Assembly (NCBI GenBank): GCA_047495785.1
Contig: JBLDXI010000015.1
Coordinates: forward strand, 4,340,001-4,404,000
Direction of reading: 5' to 3'
Length of the DNA: 64,000 nucleotides
Source of the DNA: Lepidodermella squamata
Taxonomy: Eukaryota > Gastrotricha
Position numbers and translations under genes: made by a program. Shown here in pieces: positions 53,590 to 64,000 of the stretch (position 1 is its first letter; each line of letters begins with the position of its first letter). The notes under the pieces are model-generated. The model was not told where the DNA came from and made no database searches. It saw only the letters and a list, made by a program, of their open reading frames with translations.

Positions 53590-55592
53590 ATGGCCTCGTT
53601 AATTAAATTGGTTTCTCGTCGATGCCTATCATCAACTTCAGGTATGGGCGTTCTTCGAACGGCCATCGACCGTCAGTCACCACTTTTCAAAGAAAACCAG
53701 ACTTCGATGCAAAAAGCAGTCGACGAGCTGCAGTCAAATGTAAATGATTTGCTAAAATTTGTTATTAGTCTTGAACATGATTTATGTTCAGGTCGGCCGT
53801 ATAATGCTGGGTGGCGATGATAAATCCCGTCAAAGGCATCTTCAACGCGGTAAATTGCTTGCTCGCCAGCGTATCGATCGACTCCTAGACCCTGGTAGTC
53901 CCTTCCTGGAGCTGTCACAATTAGCTGCGTTTGATCTCTATGGTAAAGACAACGTGTCATCTGCCGGAATCGTGACTGGTATTGGTCTCGTCAGTGGTCG
54001 GTTCTGCGTCATTGTCGCTAATGATCCGACTGTGAAAGCCGGTACTTACTACCCCATGACTGTGAAAAAGCATTTAAGAGCCCAAGATATCGCTCATCAA
54101 AATCGCCTACCTTGCATCTACCTCGTAGACTCAGGTGGCGCGAATCTGCCTCGTCAGGACGACGTCTTCCCCGACCGCGACCACTTCGGCAAGATCTTCT
54201 ACAATATCGCGAATCTCTCGGCTAAAAACATCCCCCAAATCGCTGTTGTTCTCGGCAGTTGCACGGCGGGAGGCGCTTACATACCAGCCATGTGTGACGA
54301 GTCGATTATCGTAAAGAAACAAGGCACGATTTTCCTCGGCGGCCCACCCCTCGTCAAAGCTGCGACCGGTGAGACAATTTCGGCGGAAGATCTCGGCGGT
54401 GCTGACTTGCACTGCAGAAAATCGGGTGTTACCGATCATTATGCGCTTGACGACGAACATGCCCTGGACATCGCGCGACGGGTTGTCGCTGATCTGAACA
54501 TCCAACCTTACTCACCTGATGCGTTGCCTGCTTCGGCACCATTTCCTTCTGGAAACTCATACGAAACTCACAATGGTATCACCATCAAGAAACCTGTGCG
54601 CAATCCCCTTTATCCCATTGAGGTAATTCAGAGGAGTTCAATAATGAATAAGATGTAATTGTTTTGTTTGCCAGGACCTTTACGGTATAATTGGAACTAA
54701 TCTCCAGCGTACTTGGGACATCAGGGAGCTGATCGCTCGAATTGTTGATGGCAGCGAGTTTGATGAATTCAAGGCTTTGTATGGTGAAACCTTGGTTACT
54801 GGCTTTGCTCGTCTTTGGGGCTTCCCAATTGGCATTATTGCTAATAACGGCGTGTTGTTCTCTGAATCGGCAGTGAAAGGTGCCCATTTCATCGAGTTGT
54901 GCTCTCAGCGCAAGATCCCGCTGGTTTTCCTTCAAAACATCACCGGCTTCATGGTTGGAAAAGATGCCGAGGTAAGTTGCTTAGGGCGGTATAAAAGGTT
55001 CAACAATAAAAATTAATGCGATCTCAAGATGGGTGGCATTGCGAAGCACGGTGCTAAACTGGTAACAGCTGTCGCTTGTGCTGAAGTTCCCAAATTCACC
55101 CTTATTGTCGGTGGCTCTTATGGCGCTGGTAACTACGGTATGTGTGGCCGAGCCTACAATCCACGGTATGCTAAAACGTGACTAATTTGGTGTTTTCTTT
55201 TGATTATGATGTTTCAGATTTTTGTGGATGTACCCGAACGCACGAATTTCTGTAATGGGTGGTTCCCAAGCCGCCAATGTGCTGGCCCAGATTGCGCAGG
55301 AGCAGCGAGAAAAGGAGAAGCGTCCGGTTTGTAGTTGTCTACTATCGATTAATTCTCTTTAAAATTGTTTTTTTTTCAACTCTAGCCATTGTCTGCCGAA
55401 GATGAAGCTGCTATTAAAAACCCGGTGATCGAAAAGTACGAGCGTGAGGGCTCTCCCTATTATTCATCTGCTCGCCTGTGGGATGACGGCGTCATCGACC
55501 CGCTCGATACGCGCACCGTGCTCGGCTTGGGTCTTACTGCCGCGCTGCATGCACCCATCCCCAAAACAAATTTCGGCATTTTCCGCATGTGA
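53590..55592 (+). CDS. MCCC2: Methylcrotonoyl-CoA carboxylase beta chain, mitochondrial
   Basis: Carboxyltransferase subunit that carboxylates 3-methylcrotonyl-CoA in leucine breakdown. Exons 53590-53739, 53792-54622, 54675-54971, 55029-55165, 55218-55326 and 55386-55592 give 576 residues (human 563). The N-terminus [15 protein letters not shown] is a typical mitochondrial targeting sequence. The carboxyltransferase domain has [20 protein letters not shown] with [36 protein letters not shown] and VFPDRDHFG. Then come [26 protein letters not shown], the [13 protein letters not shown] motif, [25 protein letters not shown] and [16 protein letters not shown]. The end [12 protein letters not shown] to FGIFRM matches MCCC2 rather than propionyl-CoA carboxylase beta. 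AATAAA at 55664-55669 follows. Confidence 0.98.
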
Positions 55593-55768
55593 AGACTCAG
55601 AGAACTGAATTATAAATCGTTGTTTCACCCGGCGAGAGAATTAGCTGTAATGTTAAATCCGCCAATAAAAATTATTATTTTTGAAGCAGAATAAGCGTGT
55701 TTATTTTCAAATAAAATTCAGCACAAACAATATGGGCGAAAATAATGACGCACAACTAGAGAATATCT
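55593..55768. promoter_or_regulatory. Convergent poly(A) signals of MCCC2 and REV3
   Basis: AATAAA at 55664-55669 serves MCCC2 on the plus strand. TTTATT at 55700-55705 is AATAAA on the minus strand and serves REV3. The two stop codons are only 176 bp apart, so the transcripts very probably overlap at their 3' ends. Confidence 0.65.
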
Positions 55769-58700
55769 TTATAAATCATCCAATGAAATCGAAATATGCA
55801 GTGATTCAAACGAATTGAGAACATTGCGGCATTCTTGAGAGGCGGCTAATAAAGAATCACGATTATACTGTTCATAAAAAATCGGGCAGTCAGACGAGGA
55901 GCAAGCGAAGAAAGTTTGCTTTTCATTCGATGCTAACCCGGGATGAAGTTCGGCAGTGTTGAGCATCGGCTGGAATCTGCAGCACATTTGGCATGTTTTG
56001 TCGATGGCTTCAACTCTGCGCTCGATCGCACTCGCTCGATGGGCCAATAGCGTTGTCGTGGAAGCGGGTCGTTCTCGGCAATTCGCGCAAAGTTTATCGA
56101 AGTTTCCGTGGCGTTTATACGTGAATCTGCTGCGCTTTTGAGCGTTGCCGCTTTGAGCCGTCGTTAGCGTACCGCATATGATACATTGACGTCGCGTGTA
56201 CATCTGAGTAAGAGTGATGACCTTGGAGGAGGATGCAGCCATAACTTTTGAATATGTCGGCATTTTCACACGATTTTTGTCGGCGATAGTGCTAGTAGCC
56301 GTGTTGCCGGATGATAGAACGATTCGGAAGACGTCGATGTTGGCTGTTCCGAGGGCTCGATCCAAGGCGGGCAGCAGTTGACGTCGGATATAGTAGTCGG
56401 CATTAGGTCTCAAACCCTGATTGACGATTTCCATCGGCTCTCGAGCAGTTTGCATAATACCAGACCCTGGCGCATCGACGGTAATCATGTAATGCACGCG
56501 GTCACCGGCTAAGGGCTCGGCGAGAGGATTAGAAGCTTTTCTTCTGTTGGCAAGCAAAAAGGCTGCTGCAGATCCTTTTTCAGAGTAAGTGTGAGCCCCG
56601 CGATATTCGCGGGATAACAGCAAGTCAGGTATCGGAACTAGCCCTGTTTCTAGCCGCTTGATCTCTTTTTTCAAGTACCTTCAACAATAAAACTCAGGAC
56701 CAATTCTTCGATACAAATAAATAACTACCTGATTACTTGTTCATTGCTGTCGGTCGAAAATAGCGTGCGAATAGATTTCTCGAGAACTTTCGCGACAAAC
56801 GGGCATTGATCTTTTCTCATAGTTTCAAGTCCTTTCGACAAAAATTCTGGTTCTTTCTGATCGGGGGTTTCGTACATGAAACCGCAATAACGCTTCTTCG
56901 CTTCTAAAATGCATCGACTGAATACTTTTTCCAGCTTTAGCTTGATAGGAGCCGGGTTCGAATTAGTCACCGCTTCTGCAATTTGAGCGCCATAGTCGAA
57001 GGCTTCGGCCATAGTTCCACCAGGAACCAGGACAAACAACGAATCGGTATCGCCGTAAATAACACGTGCGCCGCCCCATTCGTTTCGACGGGCAGTGACC
57101 AATGCAATGGCATTTTCCAGAGCTTCGCGGCCTTTCCTCACAATAGAATCAGCAATTTCAATGCAAGGCATGCGTCCGCTGTAATTATATGGAAATTAGG
57201 TTTGTTTGAAAAACTTGAAAGAAACCTACCTGAAATTAGCAGCAGTATAACCATAGGTAACGTTTGCTAACAGTTTTAGGCCGAGTTGACGGTCATCGAG
57301 CATCTTCAGGATGGCTGGCTCGTCCTTGTACAATTTCATTGACGCCTTGACCATCAACCGGGTGTTCAGCAGGTCTTCTACTACAGCTGATATGATTCCG
57401 CGACGAATGTGGCGTTTCACAAAGACCACGCCATTCGGAGAAATATTGACGTCATTTGGGGATAAATTGCCCAGAATCGATGGTGGAATTTCGTATCCGT
57501 CAGGGAAGCAACCGAGTTGTTGCGGCCCTCCCTTTGCCAGTCGGTCGAGTCGACCCAAACACGTGTCAAAGGAATAATTGTAAGCCTTTCATTCAAGTTC
57601 GAAATGTAAACGAGCTACTGTAACATAATCAACTTACAATCATAATACTCGGATATAAAGACTAAAAAATAGGGATCAGTTGAGTGATGAATGATATAAG
57701 TATTATTGAGCAGAAAATTTACCTGGAAATCAAGAACAATGACCGGACTTTTATAATAGTTTGAAATCGGTTCCAAATTTAGGGCGATGCACTCTATGAT
57801 ACAAGAAGTCAGTATTCAGTATGAATAGGTCATAAAAGCTGGTACCTGGTGCACATTGTGATGCCCTTTGCTGGACTGAAGGTGATACGGCGACAAAATT
57901 GAGACGTCTGGCCAGGCGAAGCATGACAGCTTCCACACGATACTGTGATCCTCGTGACAGGCAATCGTAATAAAGTATGCCGTATAAACGCGCCAGCTCA
58001 GATGTTCGGGATAGCAGGTTCAATTTAATCAGCATCTGAATGTTCGACAGGCATCTTTCGACGTAGTAATTTATTGAACGAGGTCTGGTAATGGCGCGGC
58101 GGAGCCACCAAGACAGCAAACCGTTGTCAAATTTGGGAATGCGTCGATGTAAAACGTGGAAAGCAGATGATTCGAAAGAGTATGATTGAACGTGATCCAG
58201 CTCGTGGCGTATCAAACGCCATAGAGCAAACAAAACTCGACCTTTCGCCGGTGCAAACGTAAAATCCCCACGATTTTCAGGCGGATTCTGAGGGGCATTT
58301 GGATGCGACAGGGGTGAAATGCGCCCCAAACGTTGAATAGCGTCAGGAATCAGAAGAGCTGCGGCTCTTTTAGCTAAATATCCGAGCGACGCCCGTTCAA
58401 TTTCGTAACCGCACAAAATATCCGGGTCGATTATTTCCAATTCATCCAAGAAATGTGTGATTAGTGAGCGCTCGTCCAGAAAAACATCGACGCTCAATGA
58501 TCCAAAAGCGGTGCAGGTAGGTAAAATACAGCTGGTATCAGCACCAAACGCATCTTTGTTCAACGCGACGATAGTCTGAATGTCATTATTAAAAGAAATA
58601 TCCGTACAATTCATTTTCGAATAGATTAAACACGCTATAACATCTCGACTTGGGTCAGGAATCGAGGTTGAAATAGCATGCAGCTCCATTGAGACAACAG

Positions 58701-61481
58701 TGAGATGCTGGGCGGCAAACTTCTGTTGATCATCAGTAACAGGGCTTGGATTTTTCATCGACTTGACTGCGAAGCTGAAAGGCGAATGGCTAACTGGAGA
58801 GGCAATCGTGGTCGTTTCCATTAACATCGTAGAAATAGCCGTTTGGGTCGCGGACTTGGGTCGCAGCTTATTGATATGAGGAGTAGATGTGAAGGCAGGC
58901 GTTTTACGCGCAGTTCCCATGCACGATTCTTCCAGGTCTCCTCCATCAGTCATTACTGTGGTGTTGAAGCAAACACTTCGATTTATAGCTCGTGAACCAT
59001 TTTGACGAGTCCATCTGTCCACGACACGTCGAGAAGGCGGCTTTCGTTTCGGCTTCAGCGTGTTTTTGAAAAATGCTGTCATATCGCTCTCATTGGCAGT
59101 TTGAAATGGAGTGAGATCATCTTGGAAAAAATGAATACTGGTTTGATCCATACTTACTCGATTACTTGCTCTACTGGACAGCTGTTGTGACAAGCCAACC
59201 AGCTTTAAGGATGAATCACTTATTGGACTAGACGAAGGTGAGATATGGCTAGGACTTTCGCCAGATGATGGCAGCATAGCGGTCGAACTTCGAAACGAGT
59301 AAATTGACGAAGATCCGATATCAGAAATGTGAGATATCGGCGACTGGGGAATAACCGCAGCGAATGTGTTAGGCAAATCCGATTCTTGGCTTGTCCCAGG
59401 CCTGATAGGTTCCAATCTGATCCCGGATCCGAATTTCTCTGAGGGAATTTCTGCGTTGCACATAATCAGAGATGAACCTGACGATGATGAACTAGTCGAC
59501 ACTAGAATAGGGGATGGCGATCGGTCGCTGGAAGATGAGCTTCCCGGTAGTACGTCGCTACCTGTGAGTGACTTCCGAGTTTTTGGTGGTGGCGGTGAGG
59601 TAGGTTTAGTGGGCGTTGGCCGCTTGGATCCTTTTTCTGATGAAAGAAACCCAAGTCATTATCATTTACGTACTGCAAGTGCAAAAACGTCTTTCTCCTA
59701 GTCTCTCAAAAAGTTAAACATACTATGTTTCATCCGAATTATTTTATTTGAATTTTGTTAGAAACCGCAAGTATTTTGGTATAGTGGAGTTATTAGAAGC
59801 AGAGGAATTTTTATTTGACCGTAACAAAACAAACTTACTGTCATTGGTTCCATCGAGTTGTGACGGCATTTCAGGAGACGATACATCTTCATCGGCGGCA
59901 AAAGCGTTCCAGTCAACGCCATCGAGATCATCCTCTTGTTGCTCCAAATCGTCATCTATGTGATCAGCATCTCCCAAATCGACAATGTCATCGTCGATTT
60001 CCTCATTTTGAGAGCAAGAAAGAATACTGCCAGGTTCGATATCTACATCAAATTCGCCATCCGCCTTGTCCTCGTCGTATGCTAAACAAAATAAAAACCA
60101 TTATTGCCACATATTTCTCAAACGAAAATTCTCACTTTGAGGTGCGGCAGTATTCGATTCTCTGTCACCACTCGCTGTGCTGACGATATTTTCAAGGACT
60201 TGTGTCATACTATCCATCATATCGGGCTGCGGTCCCCAATCATTGGTGACAACCGAAGTGTCAGGACGAATAACTTCTTCCAGAACCTGAGTCAATCCTT
60301 GTTCGTTATCATGTGCTATCCTCTGAGTTAGCAGCCCTTTACATTTATCTATAATTTCTGCAAACCTCTTCGACATAGCGGTTTCTCTCTCGTTGAACTT
60401 GTAGAATTAAAATAGTTATACATCACGAATAAGTATTCAGGATGAAAATGTGACTAACAGCTATTTCTCTGCCACCAGGTGACACTGGCAGCTTCAAATC
60501 ATCGGCAGATAAGCCATGATTCAACCTTCGATGCCTCTCATCTTGCCAAAGAGCACTCAGGCTAGCCACGCTTGCCTCTAAGAAAGAATATAATGCAGGC
60601 ACTAAGAAGTAAGCCATGTCTAAAAGTACCTCCGAACGGTAAATATTGGTTTTCTATGTCAGCAGAGGTGATATCGCATTCTACTGCGCAGCAGCTTTTA
60701 CGACGGATTTCGCCCAGTGAAAAATTGTCTGATTTTTCAAGGCCGTTGCACCACGAGCCCTCCCGAAATTTGGCTCGTTTTATCGTCATCCAGTCCATAC
60801 CAAAAAGGTTGTGATTCATGAGAAATTGTAAATGATATGGAACATGAGCTTCGTAAGGTTGAAATCTTCGACCCATAACTCTGCCGGAAAGCAACACCTC
60901 CGATGCCCTGAATAACAAGTTTTCATCATCTCGAAAAATAATCATGTGAACAGAACTTTTTAACATAAGCCGGGTTCAACAAATAAATCTTGTAGAATGT
61001 CGTTTCGGTTGCATTGTATCCATACATTGAGTAAGCAGACACGATATCGACGTCGTAAACGGCAGCGATGTCGCCTCTTTCAGCAATCAAAGCGTCGATA
61101 GACATCGCAAAATTTGATACAAAATCGAAGTCAGTCGAGTAACACGGCACAAGTAGATAGGGTAAAGCATTATGAACGTGGACACAGCACTTCTGTCCTG
61201 AAAATCAAGGGGACTGAATTTAGCAAACGACGCAGTTGCAAAAATCTAGAAGTAGATACATTTAATTAAAACGCTCTGTTTTCATGAAAAAACGAAGAAA
61301 AAAATAAATAATCCAGGTCGAATAGTGTAGAATGCAGCATACCTTCCTCGGAAACGCCGAATACCCGAATGACGGCAAGTTTGCTGACCTTTTTATTCGA
61401 TACAGGGCATGTATCGATTTCGTATCCGTCGCATGGGCTCGCCTGATAAGAGTCGACAACAACAATCTTAACTTTCATCAT
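55769..61481 (-). CDS. REV3: DNA polymerase zeta catalytic subunit
   Basis: B-family polymerase that extends past DNA lesions in translesion synthesis with Rev7. Twelve or thirteen exons: 61343-61481, 60957-61197, 60630-60907, 60459-60577, 60136-60397, 59839-60081, 57846-59630, 57723-57793, 57638-57661, 57230-57585, 56729-57178 and 55769-56678; about 1625 residues (human 3130). The N-terminal domain has VRVFG-like IRVFGVSEEG and FQPYEAHVPYHLQFLMNHNL. The middle is short and disordered, with PKRKPPSRR (59032-59052) resembling the Rev7-binding PxxxPP motif. The exonuclease-like and palm regions carry GYEIERASLGYLA, RGSQYRVEAVMLRLAR and SVQQR. Motif A is DFQSLYPSI (D1044), motif B KLLANVTYGY and motif C YGDTDS (D1216, D1218). 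Two C-terminal Cys clusters follow (CIICG with LCANC, and CQMCC with CSSSDC), the second for an iron-sulphur centre. A microexon may exist at about 59690; the start of the 57846-59630 exon is the least sure junction. Confidence 0.93.
57638..57661 (-). other. REV3: 24-nt microexon of REV3 encoding part of polymerase motif A
   Basis: Between an acceptor (TTTTTTAG) and a donor (GTAAGT) lie exactly eight codons, SLYPSIMI, that continue DFQ from the exon before and AYNYSF in the exon after. All three junctions are phase 0. Confidence 0.85.
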
Positions 61482-64000
61482 TGCTGCGCCTCAAACGACC
61501 CTATAGGAATGCACAACGAACAGTGAGATGATACGCTAATAATATTGAATCGCAATAGGTTTCGCACGGAGTTTGTTAATGAGAAGTCATCCCGTGAAAT
61601 CATATCAATATTAATGTGCGCTATTGTATTCATTGATACATTACATTGCAATAATATAGGCTTGTGACTTTCTCGTAGACGGCTTGGTTAAGTATCCAGG
61701 CCGTATGATGAACCAGTCACAATACGATCACTTCAAATTGTGCATAGTTAAATAGGCCGTAAACGGTGTGAATGGCAGAGATCGCGACTAATTTTCGCTC
61801 TTCGCTCGCCATCTCCAGGCTTCACGCCATATCGCGAGAAAGTCACCCCCTTTTGGCACGTCAAAGTGACCCCACAGCCCAACGTCATCCAAGTTGACGG
61901 TGGTAAAAGAACGGAGCAGCATAATTAAAAGCAGCTAAAAGCAAAACTACTCGATTTTCTAGTATTGGAAGGGGAGAAGTCCAAGCTGCGGTGCAAGCCT
62001 CTGATGCTTCGCCTTTTGGTTGTTACAGCTGAATTTAAATTAACCCTGAAGTAGTTCGGCGAAGCTACAAGGGCGTTATTTATGGGAAAATTCCGCGATT
62101 TTCTTCGGTTTTTTCCGATTTTGAAAAGCGCGGTAAATACCACTCTAATTTGACGGATAATTGTTTCAAAATGTTCGAATATGACGAGAAATAAAATTTT
62201 ATGTTATTTCACTCGGGGGACAGAAAAAATTAATTATTGCAAGTTTTTCAGTTTTTATAGGGGGCTGCAACCCGCGAACAGTGAAAGAAAGAAAGTTGCA
62301 CCCGGCTCACCATAGTTTCGGCCGTGTTCGTGTTTCCGCCTTCGCTTTTTTCAGTTTCGCTATCGCGCATGGTGCTTGGCGCTTGTATGCTGGCCTGATA
62401 CCAAGTAAGAAGTAAGAATTTCCAACTTCAGCTTGCCAATAGTAATGTTGCCAATAGTACCAAGTGTCGAGTCAACCAACTATTGATTTACTATTTCCTT
62501 GCTACACTATACACATTTGTAGTGAATCCTCAAGTTAGTAACTGTGCTGTTATATAATTTTGCGGTTTGGTAGATTGCTGGCAATCGGTAGTATCGAATG
62601 GTTTTGAGTATTGAGAATTGGAGCGAAGCCGCAAGTCGTAGTCCGCTGTGTAAACGTTTCTTATTTCTTAATTGGTGATGGGGCGAGGGGCGACATGTAA
62701 TATTGCTCTACATATTTATTATCAACTTGTTCAAGCAATGAGAAAGGTCCCTGTTCGGATACTCATCAAAATTTTGATATTTCCCAACTGTTCTTAGTTG
62801 TTGTCTGTTGTCTGTTGTCTGGATAGTTGAGTGTTGAAACCTAGGTCCTAGGTCCTATGTCCTGATGTTATTGGCAGCTGCAGAATTGTCCCATTATTCA
62901 AAGCCTTGCAACGAGCCACTGTGCTCAAATTATTCAAATTATTCTGCTGTTATAAAAGGAAATCTGAAATCTGCAATATCTTGAAATTTGTTACATGATG
63001 CTTTCATCGATTATCGAAGATTCATAATTGAATAGCCCAAAGGAAGCACAGACTCTTGTTTGTATATTTAATGAACCGTTTTCGACAAGTTATAAAGTAA
63101 TATCATGTCAAGAACCTTTGATTATTGTAATTTTGACGGGATAAATGCATTGGAAGGGAAAATTTTCAACGCCTTTAGATTAACCTAACCTCGCCGATTG
63201 TTCACGGGACCAGCTGATAATTAATAATTTAATGGGAGGCAAGTCATATTTTTTGTTTCCACTCAAAATGATTCTAAGTTTTAGAAACAATATTGCGCAT
63301 TGCGCTATAGCTGCTTCCGTGCACCGTCGTTGAGTCACTAATTTGCCCAGCTGAGCAAATAGATGATTATTCAGAGCCTAAATATTTTTTATTATATCTG
63401 ATTAGGTGAATCTGTATCCATCCATTCTACTTCTAAGCCCCATACTGAGATGCCCGAGATGTTTTTTATAATCTATTGTTCGCCCTTAGACTAAGTTGTA
63501 GTATTCTTTAATTGATGCCTTTGTTACGGATGACTGTTGTTTTCTTGAAGTCAATATTACGTTCATTAAACATGCGATATGTGCTATAATATGATTATTA
63601 TTATAGCTGCTTTGTTTTCTCGTGTCGCATTCTTACCATGGTATTTTGTCTCATTGGGGTTTTGGGTTTGAGCAATGTGACATGTGGTACATTATGTATA
63701 GTGATTCTATGTTATGCAGCAACAGAACGGGGAACGTTTAACTGAATATTCTGCATTTGTTCGTTCGCTGTACGTCCGTGTTTACTCAGCGATTGTGTGT
63801 CTGGACTCGGGCCTGACACAAGTTCGCGCCGCTATGCTAACTATATTTAGCCTTAAGCACTAGATCAATTGAGAGGGCGTATGTTCGTGATTCTATAGCG
63901 TAGTATTTATTGCGGTGCAACACAGCGTATTGAAGTTCGTAACGATTTTCAGGCGCAGCCGTTTGTTTACTGCGGTTGCTTTCTTTTGTCGATTCTCTAG
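61482..64000. other. Upstream region of REV3; no gene recognised
   Basis: About 2.5 kb with no conserved coding frame on either strand. It holds the REV3 promoter and two short 7-bp tandem repeats near 62.8 kb. A 72-residue minus-strand frame (61925-62143) has no domain. The right edge of the window may hold the 5' region of a gene that lies outside it. Confidence 0.5.
62800..62864. repeat. Two adjacent 7-bp tandem repeats (TTGTCTG and CTAGGTC)
   Basis: Three copies of TTGTCTG occupy about 62801-62821. Some 20 bp later, about three to four copies of CTAGGTC (the last degenerate) occupy 62841-62864. Both are non-coding. Confidence 0.75.

Noticed and set aside
59502-59700. 60-residue frame read as a REV3 exon through 59502-59684
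   Set aside because: It is out of frame with the long REV3 exon; the acceptor at 59631 in another frame joins correctly.
1-64000. Prokaryotic signals, CRISPR arrays, rRNA genes, contamination
   Set aside because: All recognised genes are intron-bearing or animal-type, and no regularly spaced repeat or rRNA-like sequence was seen.

Overview
The window is nuclear DNA from a small-genome animal. Nearly every gene is cut by introns of about 50-60 nt, with GT-AG boundaries, that could be placed by eye from conserved protein frames. Genes lie on both strands and are single-copy orthologues of metazoan proteins. F-spondin (Reeler, Spondin_N, TSP1 and Kunitz domains), PYROXD1, an FBXO25/32 protein, MEP50/WDR77 and ABCG show it is an animal. 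An intact MNS1 (an axoneme protein) argues for motile cilia or flagellate sperm and so against a nematode. A compact ecdysozoan such as a tardigrade is my best guess, but this is inference only. No prokaryotic features, CRISPR arrays, rRNA or tRNA genes were found.

Layout. 0.5-3.1 kb: ZDHHC14/18-like palmitoyltransferase (+), with two possible last exons. 4.2-5.6 kb: fumarylacetoacetase (+). 6.4-8.2 kb: MNS1 (-), convergent with it. 8.2-10.5 kb: no convincing gene, some repeat debris. 10.6-13.6 kb: PYROXD1 (-), one intron of which has been filled by a 920-bp TA-flanked MITE-like element. 13.96-14.33 kb: V-ATPase subunit F (-). 15.9-17.0 kb: FBXO25/32-like F-box protein (+). 17.8-22.9 kb: PUS3 and, 108 bp behind it, Tudor-SN/SND1 (+). 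24.2-24.8 kb: unrecognised 199-residue protein (-). 25.4-26.6 kb: WDR77/MEP50 (-). 27.0-28.4 kb: SLC35A nucleotide-sugar transporter (-). 29.55-29.88 kb: Sec61 beta (+). 31.6-37.7 kb: F-spondin (+), with a complete ABCG half-transporter on the opposite strand inside its fifth intron (32.6-34.6 kb). 37.7-40.7 kb: gene-poor. 40.7-41.2 kb: small single-pass membrane protein (+). 41.9-44.7 kb: ribonucleotide reductase large subunit (-). 45.6-46.9 kb: RNA polymerase III subunit RPC7 (+). 46.9-49.4 kb: gene-poor. 49.5-52.9 kb: ATP9-type P4 ATPase (+). 53.6-55.6 kb: methylcrotonoyl-CoA carboxylase beta (+). 55.8-61.5 kb: REV3, the DNA polymerase zeta catalytic subunit (-), convergent with MCCC2. 61.5-64 kb: no gene seen.

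The genes are mostly housekeeping and do not form one pathway. Loose links are amino-acid breakdown (FAH for tyrosine, MCCC2 for leucine), genome maintenance (RNR large subunit, REV3), secretory and Golgi membranes (Sec61 beta, SLC35A, ATP9, V-ATPase F, ZDHHC), and arginine methylation (MEP50 with the Tudor protein SND1). All exon limits are manual predictions checked for reading phase. They were not checked against RNA.
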